Assembly: GCF_029714405.1 (NCBI RefSeq)
Contig: NZ_CP121650.1
Coordinates: 7,259,001 to 7,323,000, forward strand
Source of the DNA: Bradyrhizobium sp. CB82
GTDB taxonomy: Bacteria > Pseudomonadota > Alphaproteobacteria > Rhizobiales > Xanthobacteraceae
Reading direction: 5' to 3'
DNA length: 64,000 nt
Part shown: in pieces, positions 9,402 through 19,358 of the stretch
How positions within the stretch are numbered: the stretch's first letter is position 1
How the letters are laid out: each line of letters starts with the position of its first letter
Notes under the pieces: generated by a model
The model's database searches: none
Told to the model about the DNA's origin: nothing
Seen by the model: the letters and a program-made list of their open reading frames with translations, nothing else
Made by a program: the position numbers and the translations under genes

Positions 9402-10109
9402 TCAGAGGAAATCTGCAATCGATCGAGGTTCGGCCTCATAGCGCCGCCCCCGATGATTCTTGATTGCCTTTGCATAGGTCGCGGGCAGCCCTGGATAGCC
9501 GATCATCCGCCACGATGCCTTCCCGCGGTTGCCGCCATAGATCGGATCCGAGAAGAAGCCCTCCATCGAAAGTTGCAGCAGCGCGGCCAAGAATGCGCGC
9601 GCATCGATGCGCGGAAAAGCGACCTTGCCTGCTTCGACGTCCCGCAGCAGCGCCTCCAGCATCGGTGGCGACAGCTGGCTGACCCGGGCGCCGCACTGCG
9701 CGGCCGCCCACGCGTCGAGCTCGGCGATGCCGAGGCGGATGAAAGCCAGCGGCGCCAGCGGAGACTGCGATCCGAACTGCGGCTGTCCGTTGCTCGGCTG
9801 AAAAGGGCCCTCCTGATAGAGCCGCGCGCCCGCGCCGTAAGCGCCAGCGAGCTGCCGATCGATGAAGGCGACCACACCGCATTCGGAACCTGATGGCGAC
9901 AGGTCGTCGGCTGGAATGAAGGCATCCACAACGGCCGCCAGAAACTCTGCTTCGCGCGGCGTCAGGGCGTAAAGAGGTTCGACGGTCGCATCAATAGTCG
10001 CGGCGGGATTGTCCTTCGTGACCACGTCCGCCGTGGGCGCGGCTGCGGCTCCGCCGGGGACAAGCGCGAGAACACCACCTGATGCGATGAAGCCACGTCG
10101 GTCGAGCAT
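9402..10109 (-). CDS. Gluconate 2-dehydrogenase subunit 3-like, Tat-exported
   Basis: A 235-residue small (gamma) subunit. The N-terminus MLDRRGFIASGG, followed by a hydrophobic stretch, is a twin-arginine signal that would carry the folded FAD subunit out with it. The mature part has the family landmarks LTPREAEFLAAVVDAFIPADD and SDPIYGGNRGKASWRMIGYPG. The gene lies 24 bases upstream of the large subunit and is first in the operon, which is the usual order. Its promoter region holds an 11-bp inverted repeat and a LysR-type box. Confidence 0.85.
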   Translation of the reverse strand: MLDRRGFIASGGVLALVPGGAAAAPTADVVTKDNPAATIDATVEPLYALTPREAEFLAAVVDAFIPADDLSPSGSECGVVAFIDRQLAGAYGAGARLYQEGPFQPSNGQPQFGSQSPLAPLAFIRLGIAELDAWAAAQCGARVSQLSPPMLEALLRDVEAGKVAFPRIDARAFLAALLQLSMEGFFSDPIYGGNRGKASWRMIGYPGLPATYAKAIKNHRGRRYEAEPRSIADFL

Positions 10110-10136
10110 CGCGTCAGCCCCTTTGCTGCGATTGCG

Positions 10137-10195
10137 ATGGTCGAATTATTGCGGCGCGAAATGATTTGTCCAATTCCGAAGACGAATTCGACCAT
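10137..10195. promoter_or_regulatory. Inverted repeat and LysR-type box upstream of the dehydrogenase operon
   Basis: ATGGTCGAATT at 10137-10147 is repeated perfectly inverted as AATTCGACCAT at 10185-10195. Inside the right part, AATTC-N7-GAATT (10172-10188) is a symmetric T-N11-A site of the kind LysR proteins bind. It ends about 28-86 bases upstream of the ATG at 10109. The LysR gene is the next gene upstream, so it is the obvious candidate to bind here. Binding is inference. Confidence 0.5.
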
Positions 10196-10372
10196 GACAA
10201 CTTCGCATCATGCCGATATCCGCTCATATCGGCGGCACGAGCCGGTGCAATCTGCCGTCATAACAAGCAGACGTTGAGACAAACGATGCAGCCGTAAGCC
10301 GTGGTCACCTGCCGACAACCACAAAGCGTTAACCAAGCATTCGATTGAAGGTACAGGAGCAGCCTCGCCGGC

Positions 10373-11392
10373 TTACTGACGAAGCGTCTGCACGTCCTCG
10401 GTGTGAATCGTCGTGGCGATGTCAGGAGGGAAAGCAGCGGGCCCCAGCAGAGCTCCCAGTCCTTCGGTCGTCAACCGGGACCAGAGCTCCTCGGCCTTCT
10501 TCGCCAGCCGCTGCGCAGGACGATAGAGCCGAACATCGAGATCGATGGCGAGTAGCGGATCGCCGGTTCGCACCAACTTGCCGCGAATGATGTCGTTATG
10601 CGTGGTCGTCAGCGGCAGCCACGCAACACCCAGGCCTGCAAGCGCCATGGTCCGCAGGCCATCGGCCAGAGAGTTGTCGTAGAGACTATGGAGCTGCACC
10701 AGATCGGGCCGGCGCGCGATGAGGTCTTCGACCGCCCAGCCGAGCGAGCATTCCCGGCTATAGGCGAGATAGGATGTTGAGAGCCGCGGGTTGAGGTCGA
10801 GCCGATGCAGCGGCTTGCCGTCGGCGGCGGGGGCCGAGAGCGGAATGAGCCGCTCCTTGCCGATCGAGATCGATGCGCAGCGCTCGATGGCCAATGGCCG
10901 GCCCGCACCGCGCAGAATCGCTCCTTCCGCATCGACAAGACAGACGACGAAATCGACCGCGCCATCTTCAAACAGGCTGGCGCAGCCCGGCAGATTGTCC
11001 GAGGTGACTGACAGTCGGGTGGAGCCGAGCTTCGCCTGGATGGCGAGCAGCCAGCGCGGAAAGAACGTGACCGACAGAATATGCGGGGCCGCGAAGCGGA
11101 TGCTTCGCAGGCGTTCGTTCTGGTCCTCACGAATCGTGCGGCGAATGCCGTTCAGGCGACCGAGCGCCTCGTTGGCGACATCCACCAGCTTGTGACCGGC
11201 CTCGGTGAGTTCGAGCGGTGAGTGGCGGCGGTCGATCAGGGGCGCGCCGGCCCAATTCTCCAGCGACTGGATGCGGCGGCTCAGGCCGGACTGAGTGACG
11301 TTGCGCAATTCGGCGGCCTTGGTGATGTTGCGCGTCTCGGCGACGACGATGAAGTCTTCAAGCCAGCGTATGTCGAGCATCGCACCACTCAT
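10373..11392 (-). CDS. LysR-family transcriptional regulator
   Basis: A 339-residue LysR regulator. The N-terminal winged helix-turn-helix is clear (DIRWLEDFIVVAETRNITKA, then NVTQSGLSRRIQSLENWAG), followed by the usual linker helix and an effector-binding domain starting near residue 95. Two ATGs, at 11392 and 11380, could start it; the first lies at the edge of a 12-bp palindrome, so the second may be the real one. It is encoded between the dehydrogenase operon (same strand) and a divergent amino-acid ABC transporter, and it probably controls one or both. Confidence 0.85.
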   Translation of the reverse strand: MSGAMLDIRWLEDFIVVAETRNITKAAELRNVTQSGLSRRIQSLENWAGAPLIDRRHSPLELTEAGHKLVDVANEALGRLNGIRRTIREDQNERLRSIRFAAPHILSVTFFPRWLLAIQAKLGSTRLSVTSDNLPGCASLFEDGAVDFVVCLVDAEGAILRGAGRPLAIERCASISIGKERLIPLSAPAADGKPLHRLDLNPRLSTSYLAYSRECSLGWAVEDLIARRPDLVQLHSLYDNSLADGLRTMALAGLGVAWLPLTTTHNDIIRGKLVRTGDPLLAIDLDVRLYRPAQRLAKKAEELWSRLTTEGLGALLGPAAFPPDIATTIHTEDVQTLRQ

Positions 11393-11420
11393 GCCAAGGC
11401 GGCCCTGACCGCCTTGGCAT
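11391..11420. promoter_or_regulatory. Perfect 12-bp palindrome at the lysR start
   Basis: ATGCCAAGGCGG (11391-11402) and CCGCCTTGGCAT (11409-11420) form a perfect inverted repeat with a six-base loop, directly at the 5' end of the LysR gene and 240 bases before the ABC transporter gene. It could be an operator for autoregulation or a hairpin in the lysR leader that masks its start codon. The sequence shows the symmetry only. Confidence 0.6.
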
Positions 11421-11659
11421 GATGATGACACGTCACACTCGCGGCGCATCATGCGAATTTCGCATCGCAGACCGAGCGATCGGCATTGGCCGAGCCGCTT
11501 TGCCACGGTTAATCTTCCTTGATCCCGGCGCTGTCGATTTCGGCCGAGCCGGGTGTTGACCTCATCTGGGACATCTCTTGGGACTCCCCGATCGCCCGCC
11601 GGCTGTGCTGCCGCCGCGGCGAGCGGTGACGTACGGCCATCATTCTTGAGGAGACCTCC

Positions 11660-12547
11660 ATGCAAGGGCGAAGCTTTTGGTGTTACTCGATTGCCGGCCT
11701 GTGGGGCGCGATCGCCCTGGCGGCCCAGGCCCACGCGGCCGGTCCTGGCGACAGTCCGATCCTGAAACGGATCGCCGCGCGCAATGCGATTACCATCGGG
11801 CATCGCGAAGCGTCCGCCCCCTACTCGTTCATCGACCGTGACCAGAAAGTCGAAGGCTATTCCATCGACCTCTGCATGAAGGTCGTCGAGGCCGTGAAGG
11901 CCCGGCTCGAGATGCCGAGCCTCGAGGTCAAATATGTGCCGATCAACACCACGAACCGCATTGCGCTGGTCGCCAACGGCACCATCGACCTGGAATGCGG
12001 GACGACCACCAACACCCTGTCGCGGCAGGAGCAGGTGGAATTCTCGCCGATCTTCTACATCACGGGCACGCAGGTCCTGGTCAAGACCGACAACGGCGCC
12101 AGGGAGGTCGAAGATCTCAAGGGCAAGCGGGTTGCCGTGCTTCAGGGATCGAGCAACGAGCAGTCCCTGCGGATGCTGAACGATACCGAGAAGCTCGGCA
12201 TCGAGCTCGTCTATGCCAAGGATCTCGGCGAAGGCGCGCTGCTCGTGGCCAGCGGCCGGGTGGACGGCTTTGCGGCCGATGGCGGTCAGATCAAGGTCTA
12301 CGCCGCGACCAAGGCGCAGCCGAAGGGAGCGCTCAAGGTGATCGGGCGCCTGCTCACTTACGATCCCTATTCGGCCATGATGCAGCGCGGGGACCTGGAA
12401 TTCGCCCTGCTCGTGAAGCGCGCCTTCGCCGATACGTTCCGCTCGCCCGAGGCCGAGAAGCTCTACGCGAAATGGTTCGGCCCGCTCGGAATCGAGATCG
12501 AGCCCGAGCTCAAGACGGCCTTCGCGATCCAGGCTCTGCCGCAATGA
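11660..12547 (+). CDS. ABC transporter solute-binding protein, glutamate/aspartate type
   Basis: A 295-residue periplasmic binding protein of the polar amino-acid (SBP_bac_3) family. A signal peptide (IAGLWGAIALAAQAHAA) precedes the mature domain, which has the typical ITIGHREASAPYSFID start, GYSIDLCMKVVEAV, and TIDLECGTTTNTLSRQ, a segment seen in glutamate/aspartate GltI-type proteins. A GAGGAGACCTCC ribosome-binding site precedes the ATG. It is the first gene of a four-gene operon with overlapping stops and starts. It probably binds an acidic amino acid or analogue. Confidence 0.85.
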   Translation: MQGRSFWCYSIAGLWGAIALAAQAHAAGPGDSPILKRIAARNAITIGHREASAPYSFIDRDQKVEGYSIDLCMKVVEAVKARLEMPSLEVKYVPINTTNRIALVANGTIDLECGTTTNTLSRQEQVEFSPIFYITGTQVLVKTDNGAREVEDLKGKRVAVLQGSSNEQSLRMLNDTEKLGIELVYAKDLGEGALLVASGRVDGFAADGGQIKVYAATKAQPKGALKVIGRLLTYDPYSAMMQRGDLEFALLVKRAFADTFRSPEAEKLYAKWFGPLGIEIEPELKTAFAIQALPQ

Positions 12548-13260
12548 CCTATCGCTGGGACTGGAGCGTGCTGGTCTCGGAGCCCTATCTCGGCTGGCTG
12601 CTGGCAGGGCTGGGATGGACCCTGCTGGTTGCGGGCGCGGCCTGGGTGCTGGCCCTCGCCGTCGGGGTGACGGTCGGTATGCTCCGGACTTTGCCCAACC
12701 GTGCTGCGCGAACGTTCGGCACGGCCTATGTCGAAACCTTCCGCAACATCCCGCTGCTGCTGCAATTGTTCGTCTCGTATTTCGTGCTCCCGGAACTGCT
12801 GCCGGCTCCGATCGGCAACTGGATCAAGCGCGACCTGCCGCTGCCGGAATACTGGACCGCCGTCATCGGCCTCGGCCTGTTCACGGCGGCGCGCGTTGCC
12901 GAGCAGACTCGCGCCGGCATCCAGGCGATCGGGCCCGGCCAGGCGATGGCCGCGGCGGCCAGCGGCCTGACCCTTGCGCAGAGCTATCGTTACATCCTGC
13001 TGCCGATCGCTGCGCGGAACGTCCTGCCGCCGCTGACGTCCGAATTTCTCAACGTGGTCAAGAATTCCTCGCTCGCGCTGACGATCGGCCTGCTCGAGCT
13101 CACCGGTCAGAGCCGCCAGATCGAAAGCGCGACGTTTCATGGCATCGAGGCGTTCACCGCCGCGACGCTGACCTATGTCGTCCTGACGACGGTGGTGATC
13201 GTCGCGCTGCGTGCCGTCGAGCGGCTGGTTGCGATTCCCGGTTTGATGGCGCGGGCCTGA
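12544..13260 (+). CDS. ABC transporter permease, GltJ-type
   Basis: A 238-residue inner-membrane permease with about five membrane segments. The HisMQ-family EAA-like loop is visible: GQAMAAAASGLTLAQSYRYI followed by LLPIAARNVLPPL. The YVETFRNIPLLLQLFV segment is also typical. Its ATG overlaps the stop of the binding-protein gene (ATGA). It pairs with the second permease directly downstream to form the membrane pore. Confidence 0.85.
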   Translation: MTYRWDWSVLVSEPYLGWLLAGLGWTLLVAGAAWVLALAVGVTVGMLRTLPNRAARTFGTAYVETFRNIPLLLQLFVSYFVLPELLPAPIGNWIKRDLPLPEYWTAVIGLGLFTAARVAEQTRAGIQAIGPGQAMAAAASGLTLAQSYRYILLPIAARNVLPPLTSEFLNVVKNSSLALTIGLLELTGQSRQIESATFHGIEAFTAATLTYVVLTTVVIVALRAVERLVAIPGLMARA

Positions 13261-13263
13261 TCC

Positions 13264-13919
13264 ATGAGCGATTTCGATCCCGATCTCCTCAAGGCCGTGG
13301 CGCCGTTTCTCTGGGACGGCCTGCTGACGAGCTTCGGCCTGTTGCTGTTGGCGATGGCCGGCGGCGGGCTGCTCGGCACCCTCCTCGCCGTGATGCGCAT
13401 CGCCGGGCCACGACCGATCGCCGCCCTGGCGGCCGGCTATGTCAACGGGCTGCGCTCCGTGCCCCTGATCATGGTGATCTTCTGGTTCTATCTCCTGGTG
13501 CCGCTGGTGATCGGCCGTCCGATCGGCGCGTTCACATCGGCGCTGGTCGCTTTCGTCATTTTCGAGGCCGCCTATTATGCCGAGATCATACGCGCCGGCA
13601 TCCAGAGCGTACCGAAGCAGCAGCTCGCGGCCGCCCTCGCATCCGGGCTGGGCCCGCTGCAAGCCTATCGCTTCGTGATCCTGCCGCAGGCGGTCCGGAA
13701 GATGCTGCCGATCCTGTTGTCGCAGAGCATCGCGTTGTTTCAGGACACCTCGCTCGTCTATGTCGTCGGCCTGCACGACTTCATGACGGCGGTCTCCGTG
13801 ACGGCGAACCGGGAAGGACATCTGGTCGAGTTCTATCTGTTCGCCGTCGTCATCTACTTCACGCTCTGCTTCGCCGCCTCCCAATCGATCCAGCTCCTCA
13901 ACAGGCAGTCGGTAAGTCC

Positions 13920-13923
<4 letters not shown>
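13264..13923 (+). CDS. ABC transporter permease, GltK-type
   Basis: A 219-residue permease partner. It has the VNGLRSVPLIMVIFWFY segment, the EIIRAGIQSVPKQQLAAA motif and the ALASGLGPLQAYRFVILPQA coupling loop that contacts the ATPase. It starts three bases after the first permease stop and its own stop overlaps the ATPase start, so the operon is tightly coupled. Confidence 0.85.
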
Positions 13924-14711
<788 letters not shown>

Positions 14712-14882
14712 GATTCCCATCATGATCCGGAGACGCACGCGGCGGTTTTCCCTCGCAACAGGCGCTACAGGCGTCTGCGCGGAGACCATGCTCGAACAAT
14801 GATCCGGAGCCGATGACGATTTCGATCTCATCACTCCGGCGGCGGTCGCAAATGACTCGCCGGAACGACACCAAGGAGAGAA

Positions 14883-16118
14883 ATGACCATGCGCATCGCC
14901 CCTTCCCGCGACCATTTCGACGCAGCCGCGTTTCGCGCCGACACGCCCGGCACTGCAACGGTTGTTCATCTGAACGCGGCCGGCGCCGGACTGCCACCGC
15001 GCATCGTGACCGAGACGGTCATGCGTCACCTCGCCGAGGAAGCCGGCGTCGGCCCGCACTGGGCAGCCGCGCGGGCACGGGATGACCTCCATGGCGTCCG
15101 TGCCGCCGCCGCCGAACTCCTGCAATGCCGCCCGCACAATGTTGCATTCGGCGGCAGCGCCGGCACGATGTGGGCCATGGCGTTCCTGGCCATGCCGGTG
15201 AAGCGGCGTTCGCGCGTCCTGGTCGCACGGTCGGAATGGGCCGGCAATGTCCTCAACCTGATGAAGCGGCGTCTGGTCGACGCCATCACGATCGACATCA
15301 TGCCGGTCGACGAGCGGACCGGCCGCATTGACGTGAAGCGTGTTGCCGATCTGATCGATGAGCGGACAGTCGCGATCTGCCTTCCGGTGGCGGCGAGCGG
15401 ATTTGGCGTGAGGCAACCCGTGGAGCTCCTCGCCGCGCTGCCGCGGCCGGAGGGATGCCTAGTCCTTGTCGACGGCGCCCAGGCAGTTGGACAATTTCCC
15501 GTCGGGATGGCGAATACGGGCGCCGACCTGCTGGTCGCGCCAAGCCGCAAATGGCTGCGCGGTCCTCGCGGCGAGGCCATCATGGCGCTCTCGGATCGTG
15601 CCCTGGAGCGGCTCGGCGATCCTCCCGTTTTGAGCCAGGTCGGTTCGAGCTGGACAGCGATCGACAGCTACGCCACGCGCGCCGATGCGCGACGCTTCGA
15701 AACCTACGAATTTTCGGTCGCCGGCAGGCTCGGGCTGGGTGCGGCCATCACGCACATGCTGCAGCACGGGATCGAGAATATTCGTGACCTGATCCGCGCG
15801 CGCCTCGTCCGTATCCATGCGGGGCTGACGGCCATTCCGGGCGTGACCGTGTTCGAAGACGACGCGGCCGAGTCCGCGTTCCTTACATTCACGACCGACG
15901 CTCTCGCGCCGGCCGAGCTGAACGATTATCTCGCCGAAGCTAACATCGCCGCGGCGGTGGTCGATCGCGACTATGCGCGGGCGGATCTCGAGGCACGAGG
16001 CCTCGAGGCCGTCAATCGCGTCGCACCTCACGCCTACACCAGCGAGGAGGATATCGACCGCTTTCTCGATGCCATCTCCGTTGCTTCGCGTCGGACATGC
16101 TGGCGTAATGCAAGTTGA
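14883..16118 (+). CDS. Class V PLP aminotransferase
   Basis: A 411-residue fold-type I, class V aminotransferase. VHLNAAGAGLPP near the N-terminus is the substrate and cofactor loop. The cofactor aspartate is in LVDGAQAVGQ and the Schiff-base lysine in APSRKWLRGPRGEAI. The overall look resembles EgtE-like and cysteine desulfurase-like members, which may lyse C-S bonds or transaminate; the substrate is unknown. An AAGGAGAG precedes the ATG. It follows the amino-acid ABC operon by 171 bases in the same direction, so it may process the imported compound. Confidence 0.8.
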   Translation: MTMRIAPSRDHFDAAAFRADTPGTATVVHLNAAGAGLPPRIVTETVMRHLAEEAGVGPHWAAARARDDLHGVRAAAAELLQCRPHNVAFGGSAGTMWAMAFLAMPVKRRSRVLVARSEWAGNVLNLMKRRLVDAITIDIMPVDERTGRIDVKRVADLIDERTVAICLPVAASGFGVRQPVELLAALPRPEGCLVLVDGAQAVGQFPVGMANTGADLLVAPSRKWLRGPRGEAIMALSDRALERLGDPPVLSQVGSSWTAIDSYATRADARRFETYEFSVAGRLGLGAAITHMLQHGIENIRDLIRARLVRIHAGLTAIPGVTVFEDDAAESAFLTFTTDALAPAELNDYLAEANIAAAVVDRDYARADLEARGLEAVNRVAPHAYTSEEDIDRFLDAISVASRRTCWRNAS

Positions 16119-17270
16119 CGTGAGGTCGTGTCCCCAAGGTGTGGTGTCGCTGGCAGCGGGTCACCGCGCTCGCCGACCAATTCCGACCTCTCTTGACGGC
16201 GGATTGAGAATGACCTGCTTGAGATCATAGCCGGACAACAGAATAAAATGGGCATTCGTCGCACGATCATAGTGATTGCACTGCCTGATCCGAACCCGCG
16301 CTACTCGGACTTTACCGGTTCAACTGCGACTACGAGGCCATCGATCGATAGGTTCAAATCGGGAAGCGCAACCACCGATACCGACATTCCGTTCAGGTGG
16401 CGACCGACCGAGGGCGTTCCCTGCGTCCCGAACGTAGTGAACATTGTCTCTAAGTTGTTGATTTTTCTTGCTGTGGCGGCCACTTCCGTCCCGCTTTGTT
16501 CACGGTCATTTCACCCAATTCGTTGCGATTTCGTTGCGCGTTCTCAGGCATGGTCGGTTGACCGAATAGTCCGTTAGGTTCGCGCTGGCTTCCGCGAATG
16601 GAATAGCTCGTCGACGGACTGCTTCGGGTCCTTGATCCGGGAGCGATCCTTGCGATCGTTCTTCTGTGCCTCGAGCTTCTGCAGGAAGCGGAAACGGGGC
16701 GACCGGGTTGCGTGCCCCGATCGGCCGTGCTTGGTCATGCCGAAACCCTTTTGGCCACCATGCGTCATTTGATCACTAACGAAAGCTGGGCACCTAATCT
16801 CTCGCACGCGGGAAGCCGCCAACGGTACGGGGCCCGCTTCGTGCGGTTCGCCGAAACTAGGATCAAGTGAGGAAAGAATAGCCCTGATCGCCCAAAGGCG
16901 CGAGGTGGAGACGGAGAACAGTATGCTGCAGTGCGGCGTACCTACTATCCAACATGTCGGGGCCGCCGTCAGGCGTTGGGGGTGCGAGTCACTGGAGCGC
17001 TACCTACGTTCCCCCCGACAGGATCTGCCCGAGTTTGTTGTCACTGTCGCTGAACGTTCCGCCGTGGGAAGATTTACATGAACTCTCTCGGGAGGAATTG
17101 CGAGCGACTAATCTCATCACTACCGACAAAGTTGCTCAGCTGGGCAGCCCCAACGCAGCGGCGGTCGAGCTGGCGCCCAAATCGCTACAGAGTCTCTCTT
17201 CGTGAGCACTGCGGTGGCGGCCTCCGCTGGGCAAGAGCAGCGAGTTAGCAGATCGACCGCATGCGCCTGC
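16119..17270. other. Gene-poor stretch with possible remnants
   Basis: About 1.15 kb with no convincing large gene. One small reverse-strand frame (16574-16738) is listed separately. Near 17060-17150 the plus strand reads VPPWEDLHELSREELRATNL, then ITTDK. That vaguely recalls the C-terminal part of periplasmic Clp-like (COG3904-type) proteins, but it has no start and I cannot confirm it. The remainder shows nothing I can name. Confidence 0.4.
16574..16738 (-). CDS. Possible 54-residue basic protein
   Basis: The frame starts MTKHGRSGHATRSPRFRFLQ and continues with a highly charged helix (EAQKNDRKDRSRIKDP) and an SVDELF ending. Such short basic proteins occur in Bradyrhizobium-like genomes, as far as I recall. 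There is only a weak ribosome-binding site and no neighbour to support it. It may be chance. Confidence 0.3.
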   Translation of the reverse strand: MTKHGRSGHATRSPRFRFLQKLEAQKNDRKDRSRIKDPKQSVDELFHSRKPART

Positions 17271-17996
17271 CTAAGTGCGGTGGTGGCCGGCAGCCTGCCC
17301 TCCATCGACATGGAGAATCTCACCTGTTACAAACCCTGCGCCATCGAGGTACAGCACCGCATCGACAACGTCGGATATGTCTCCCATCCGGCCCATGGGG
17401 TGGAGTGCGGCCAACGCTTGATGCGCCTGCGGTGGATGCATCGGCGTTTTGATGATGCCGGGTGAGACGGCGTTGACGCGGACACCAGTGCTCGCATACT
17501 CGATCGCGAGCGCCCTGGTGGCCGCATTCAAGGCGCCTTTGGTAAGCGACGCCAGGGCGGCCGGGACGCTGTTCATCGGCTGGTCGACGAGACTCGTCGT
17601 GATCGTGACGACATGGCCGCGCCCCTGCTCGCCCATGATGTCGAGCGCACGTTGGGTCATGTGAAAGAACCCTTCAACGTTCGTCGAGACGTAGGCCTCA
17701 TAATCGGCCAGCGTGTAAGCGGTGAACGGCTTCGCCATGAACATGCCGGCATTGTTGACCAGCGTGTCGACCCGGCCGAAACGCTCGAGCGCCGCGCTGA
17801 ACGCCCGCTGCGCCGTTTGGGGATCGCCGACGTCGCCCGGCACGACCAGCATGTCGGCATCAGCGCCTGACTTGATTGATCGCGATGTCGCGACGACCCT
17901 GTAGTTTCGCTGCCGAAAGGCCTCGGCAATCCCCGCGCCGATCCCCTGGGATGCTCCCGTGACGACGGCGACTTTCCGTTCTGTGCCCATGGCCAT
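17271..17996 (-). CDS. SDR-family oxidoreductase without the usual catalytic Tyr
   Basis: A 241-residue short-chain dehydrogenase. The cofactor loop VVTGASQGIGAGIAEAF and the NNAG motif are intact, and the catalytic-region Ser is in TITTSLVDQP. The position four residues before the conserved Lys (LASLTKGALN) is Ala, not Tyr. This TTSLVDQP-type subfamily seems to lack the classic YxxxK proton donor. The start is one of two ATGs (17996 or 17990) just after a GAGGGAG. The upstream acyl-CoA dehydrogenase ends six bases away, so the two are cotranscribed. Confidence 0.75.
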   Translation of the reverse strand: MAMGTERKVAVVTGASQGIGAGIAEAFRQRNYRVVATSRSIKSGADADMLVVPGDVGDPQTAQRAFSAALERFGRVDTLVNNAGMFMAKPFTAYTLADYEAYVSTNVEGFFHMTQRALDIMGEQGRGHVVTITTSLVDQPMNSVPAALASLTKGALNAATRALAIEYASTGVRVNAVSPGIIKTPMHPPQAHQALAALHPMGRMGDISDVVDAVLYLDGAGFVTGEILHVDGGQAAGHHRT

Positions 17997-18001
17997 CTCC
18001 C

Positions 18002-19252
18002 TCAAGCTGCGCCGCTTGCCGCAAGCGGATCGTAGCTGCCTTGCCGAAACATCATGTGCAGTTGCCGTCGCCTCACGCCCATATTGCCGCCGTCGAAGAT
18101 TGGGAGTGCCAGCGCGTCCTGGAGCAGACGAGCGAACGGCGCTTCGTGATCGTAGCTGTCGACGCCCACCACCCGCATGAGATCGGTGATCACGCGCACC
18201 GCGGCTTCCGAGCCAAAGATCTTGGCCTCGATGGCAAGCTCATCGGCCCCCGGGGACTGGGTATCGACCGCGTGACAGGCGCGCCAGCTGAGGTAGCGCG
18301 CGGCCTCGATCGTGGTCTTGGCATCGGCCAGCGCGTATCCGACCGCCTGATGCTCGATGATCGGGTGAACGCCGCCGCGCTTTTCGGTCTGGGCAAAATG
18401 CAGCGCGAACTCGAAGGCCGCGCGCATCAACGCCACGCCGAAGATGCCGACGAGCGCCGCGGTCCCCGTGAAGGCGGCCGCCGTAAGCGCGAGACCTGCC
18501 CCCTCCTGGCCCAACAGATTGCGGCGCGGTGTCGCAACATTCTGCAATCCGAACTGCGGCACCAAATGCGCGCGGTGGCCGATCGTGTCGATGGCGCGCT
18601 CGAATATCAGTCCTTTGACCGGTCCCTCGACGGCGATGATCGAGATCCCTTCATTGGGTGGCGCCGCTGCATCCGTCCGGCACACGACGCACAGGACATC
18701 GGCGCCTTCGCGGTTCCATCCCGTTGCCGAGGACACCCATTTCTTGCGGCCGTTGATCACCCAAGTGTCCCCTTCCCGCCGTGCGGTGGTGCGGACACCT
18801 TCGCCGGGCGGAGGCGAGCCGGAATTGGCGCTGCCGCCCGGCTCGCTGGAGCAGAAGCCTGCGAGCGGCGCTCCACCCGTCTTCAGGAATGGCACCAGCA
18901 GGCGCTTGCACTGGTCCGGCGTGCCGCCGAGCAGAATCGGCAAGAGACCGAGCACGGTGCCGAGCACCGTCAGCGTCACACTGGCGTTCACGCTATAGAA
19001 TTCCTCGGCCAGGATCGCCATGTCGATCAAGCCAGCATTCTCGCCACCCGCCGTGGCCGGAATGCACTTGCGCAAATTGCCGGCCGCGACCATCGCCTCA
19101 TAGGCGGGCCTGGTCGCGAGAAAGCGTTCTTCCGGTGTTGCCAGCAGCTCGGCGCGCCGGGCCTCGCTGAGCACCTCCTTGGCGAACTTGCGCGACGCGC
19201 GCTGAAGGTCCCGCTGTTGGGTCGTGAGGGTGAAATCGATCGCCATGGCCAT
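18002..19252 (-). CDS. Acyl-CoA dehydrogenase-like flavoprotein
   Basis: A 416-residue member of the acyl-CoA dehydrogenase superfamily. The flavin-contact parts FCSSEPGGSANSGSPP and WVINGRKKWVSSATGW are in the middle domain, and the C-terminal helical domain ends LPIFDGGNMGVRRRQLHMMF. The typical YEGT catalytic segment is replaced by FDGGN. This form occurs in nitroalkane-oxidase-like and other atypical members, so the substrate may not be an ordinary acyl-CoA. The start is 19252 or the second ATG at 19246. It is followed immediately by the SDR gene. Confidence 0.72.
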   Translation of the reverse strand: MAMAIDFTLTTQQRDLQRASRKFAKEVLSEARRAELLATPEERFLATRPAYEAMVAAGNLRKCIPATAGGENAGLIDMAILAEEFYSVNASVTLTVLGTVLGLLPILLGGTPDQCKRLLVPFLKTGGAPLAGFCSSEPGGSANSGSPPPGEGVRTTARREGDTWVINGRKKWVSSATGWNREGADVLCVVCRTDAAAPPNEGISIIAVEGPVKGLIFERAIDTIGHRAHLVPQFGLQNVATPRRNLLGQEGAGLALTAAAFTGTAALVGIFGVALMRAAFEFALHFAQTEKRGGVHPIIEHQAVGYALADAKTTIEAARYLSWRACHAVDTQSPGADELAIEAKIFGSEAAVRVITDLMRVVGVDSYDHEAPFARLLQDALALPIFDGGNMGVRRRQLHMMFRQGSYDPLAASGAA

Positions 19253-19358
19253 GTCCTCTGATCCCGGATGTCAGCCGTCGGGGCATGGCTATCCCGGGAT
19301 CAGAAGATAATCTTGGACGGCACCGTCCGATTTCTTGGCGTGGAGTGAACCGGATCAG

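Noticed and set aside
11393..12544. N-terminal extension of the LysR frame to 12544
   Set aside because: The extra ~380 codons are antisense to the amino-acid binding-protein gene; the LysR helix-turn-helix begins at the ATG near 11392.
16555..16575. GGTTGACCGA as a fourth copy of the island element
   Set aside because: Only the TTGACCGA part matches; the left half and CAATACG flank are absent.
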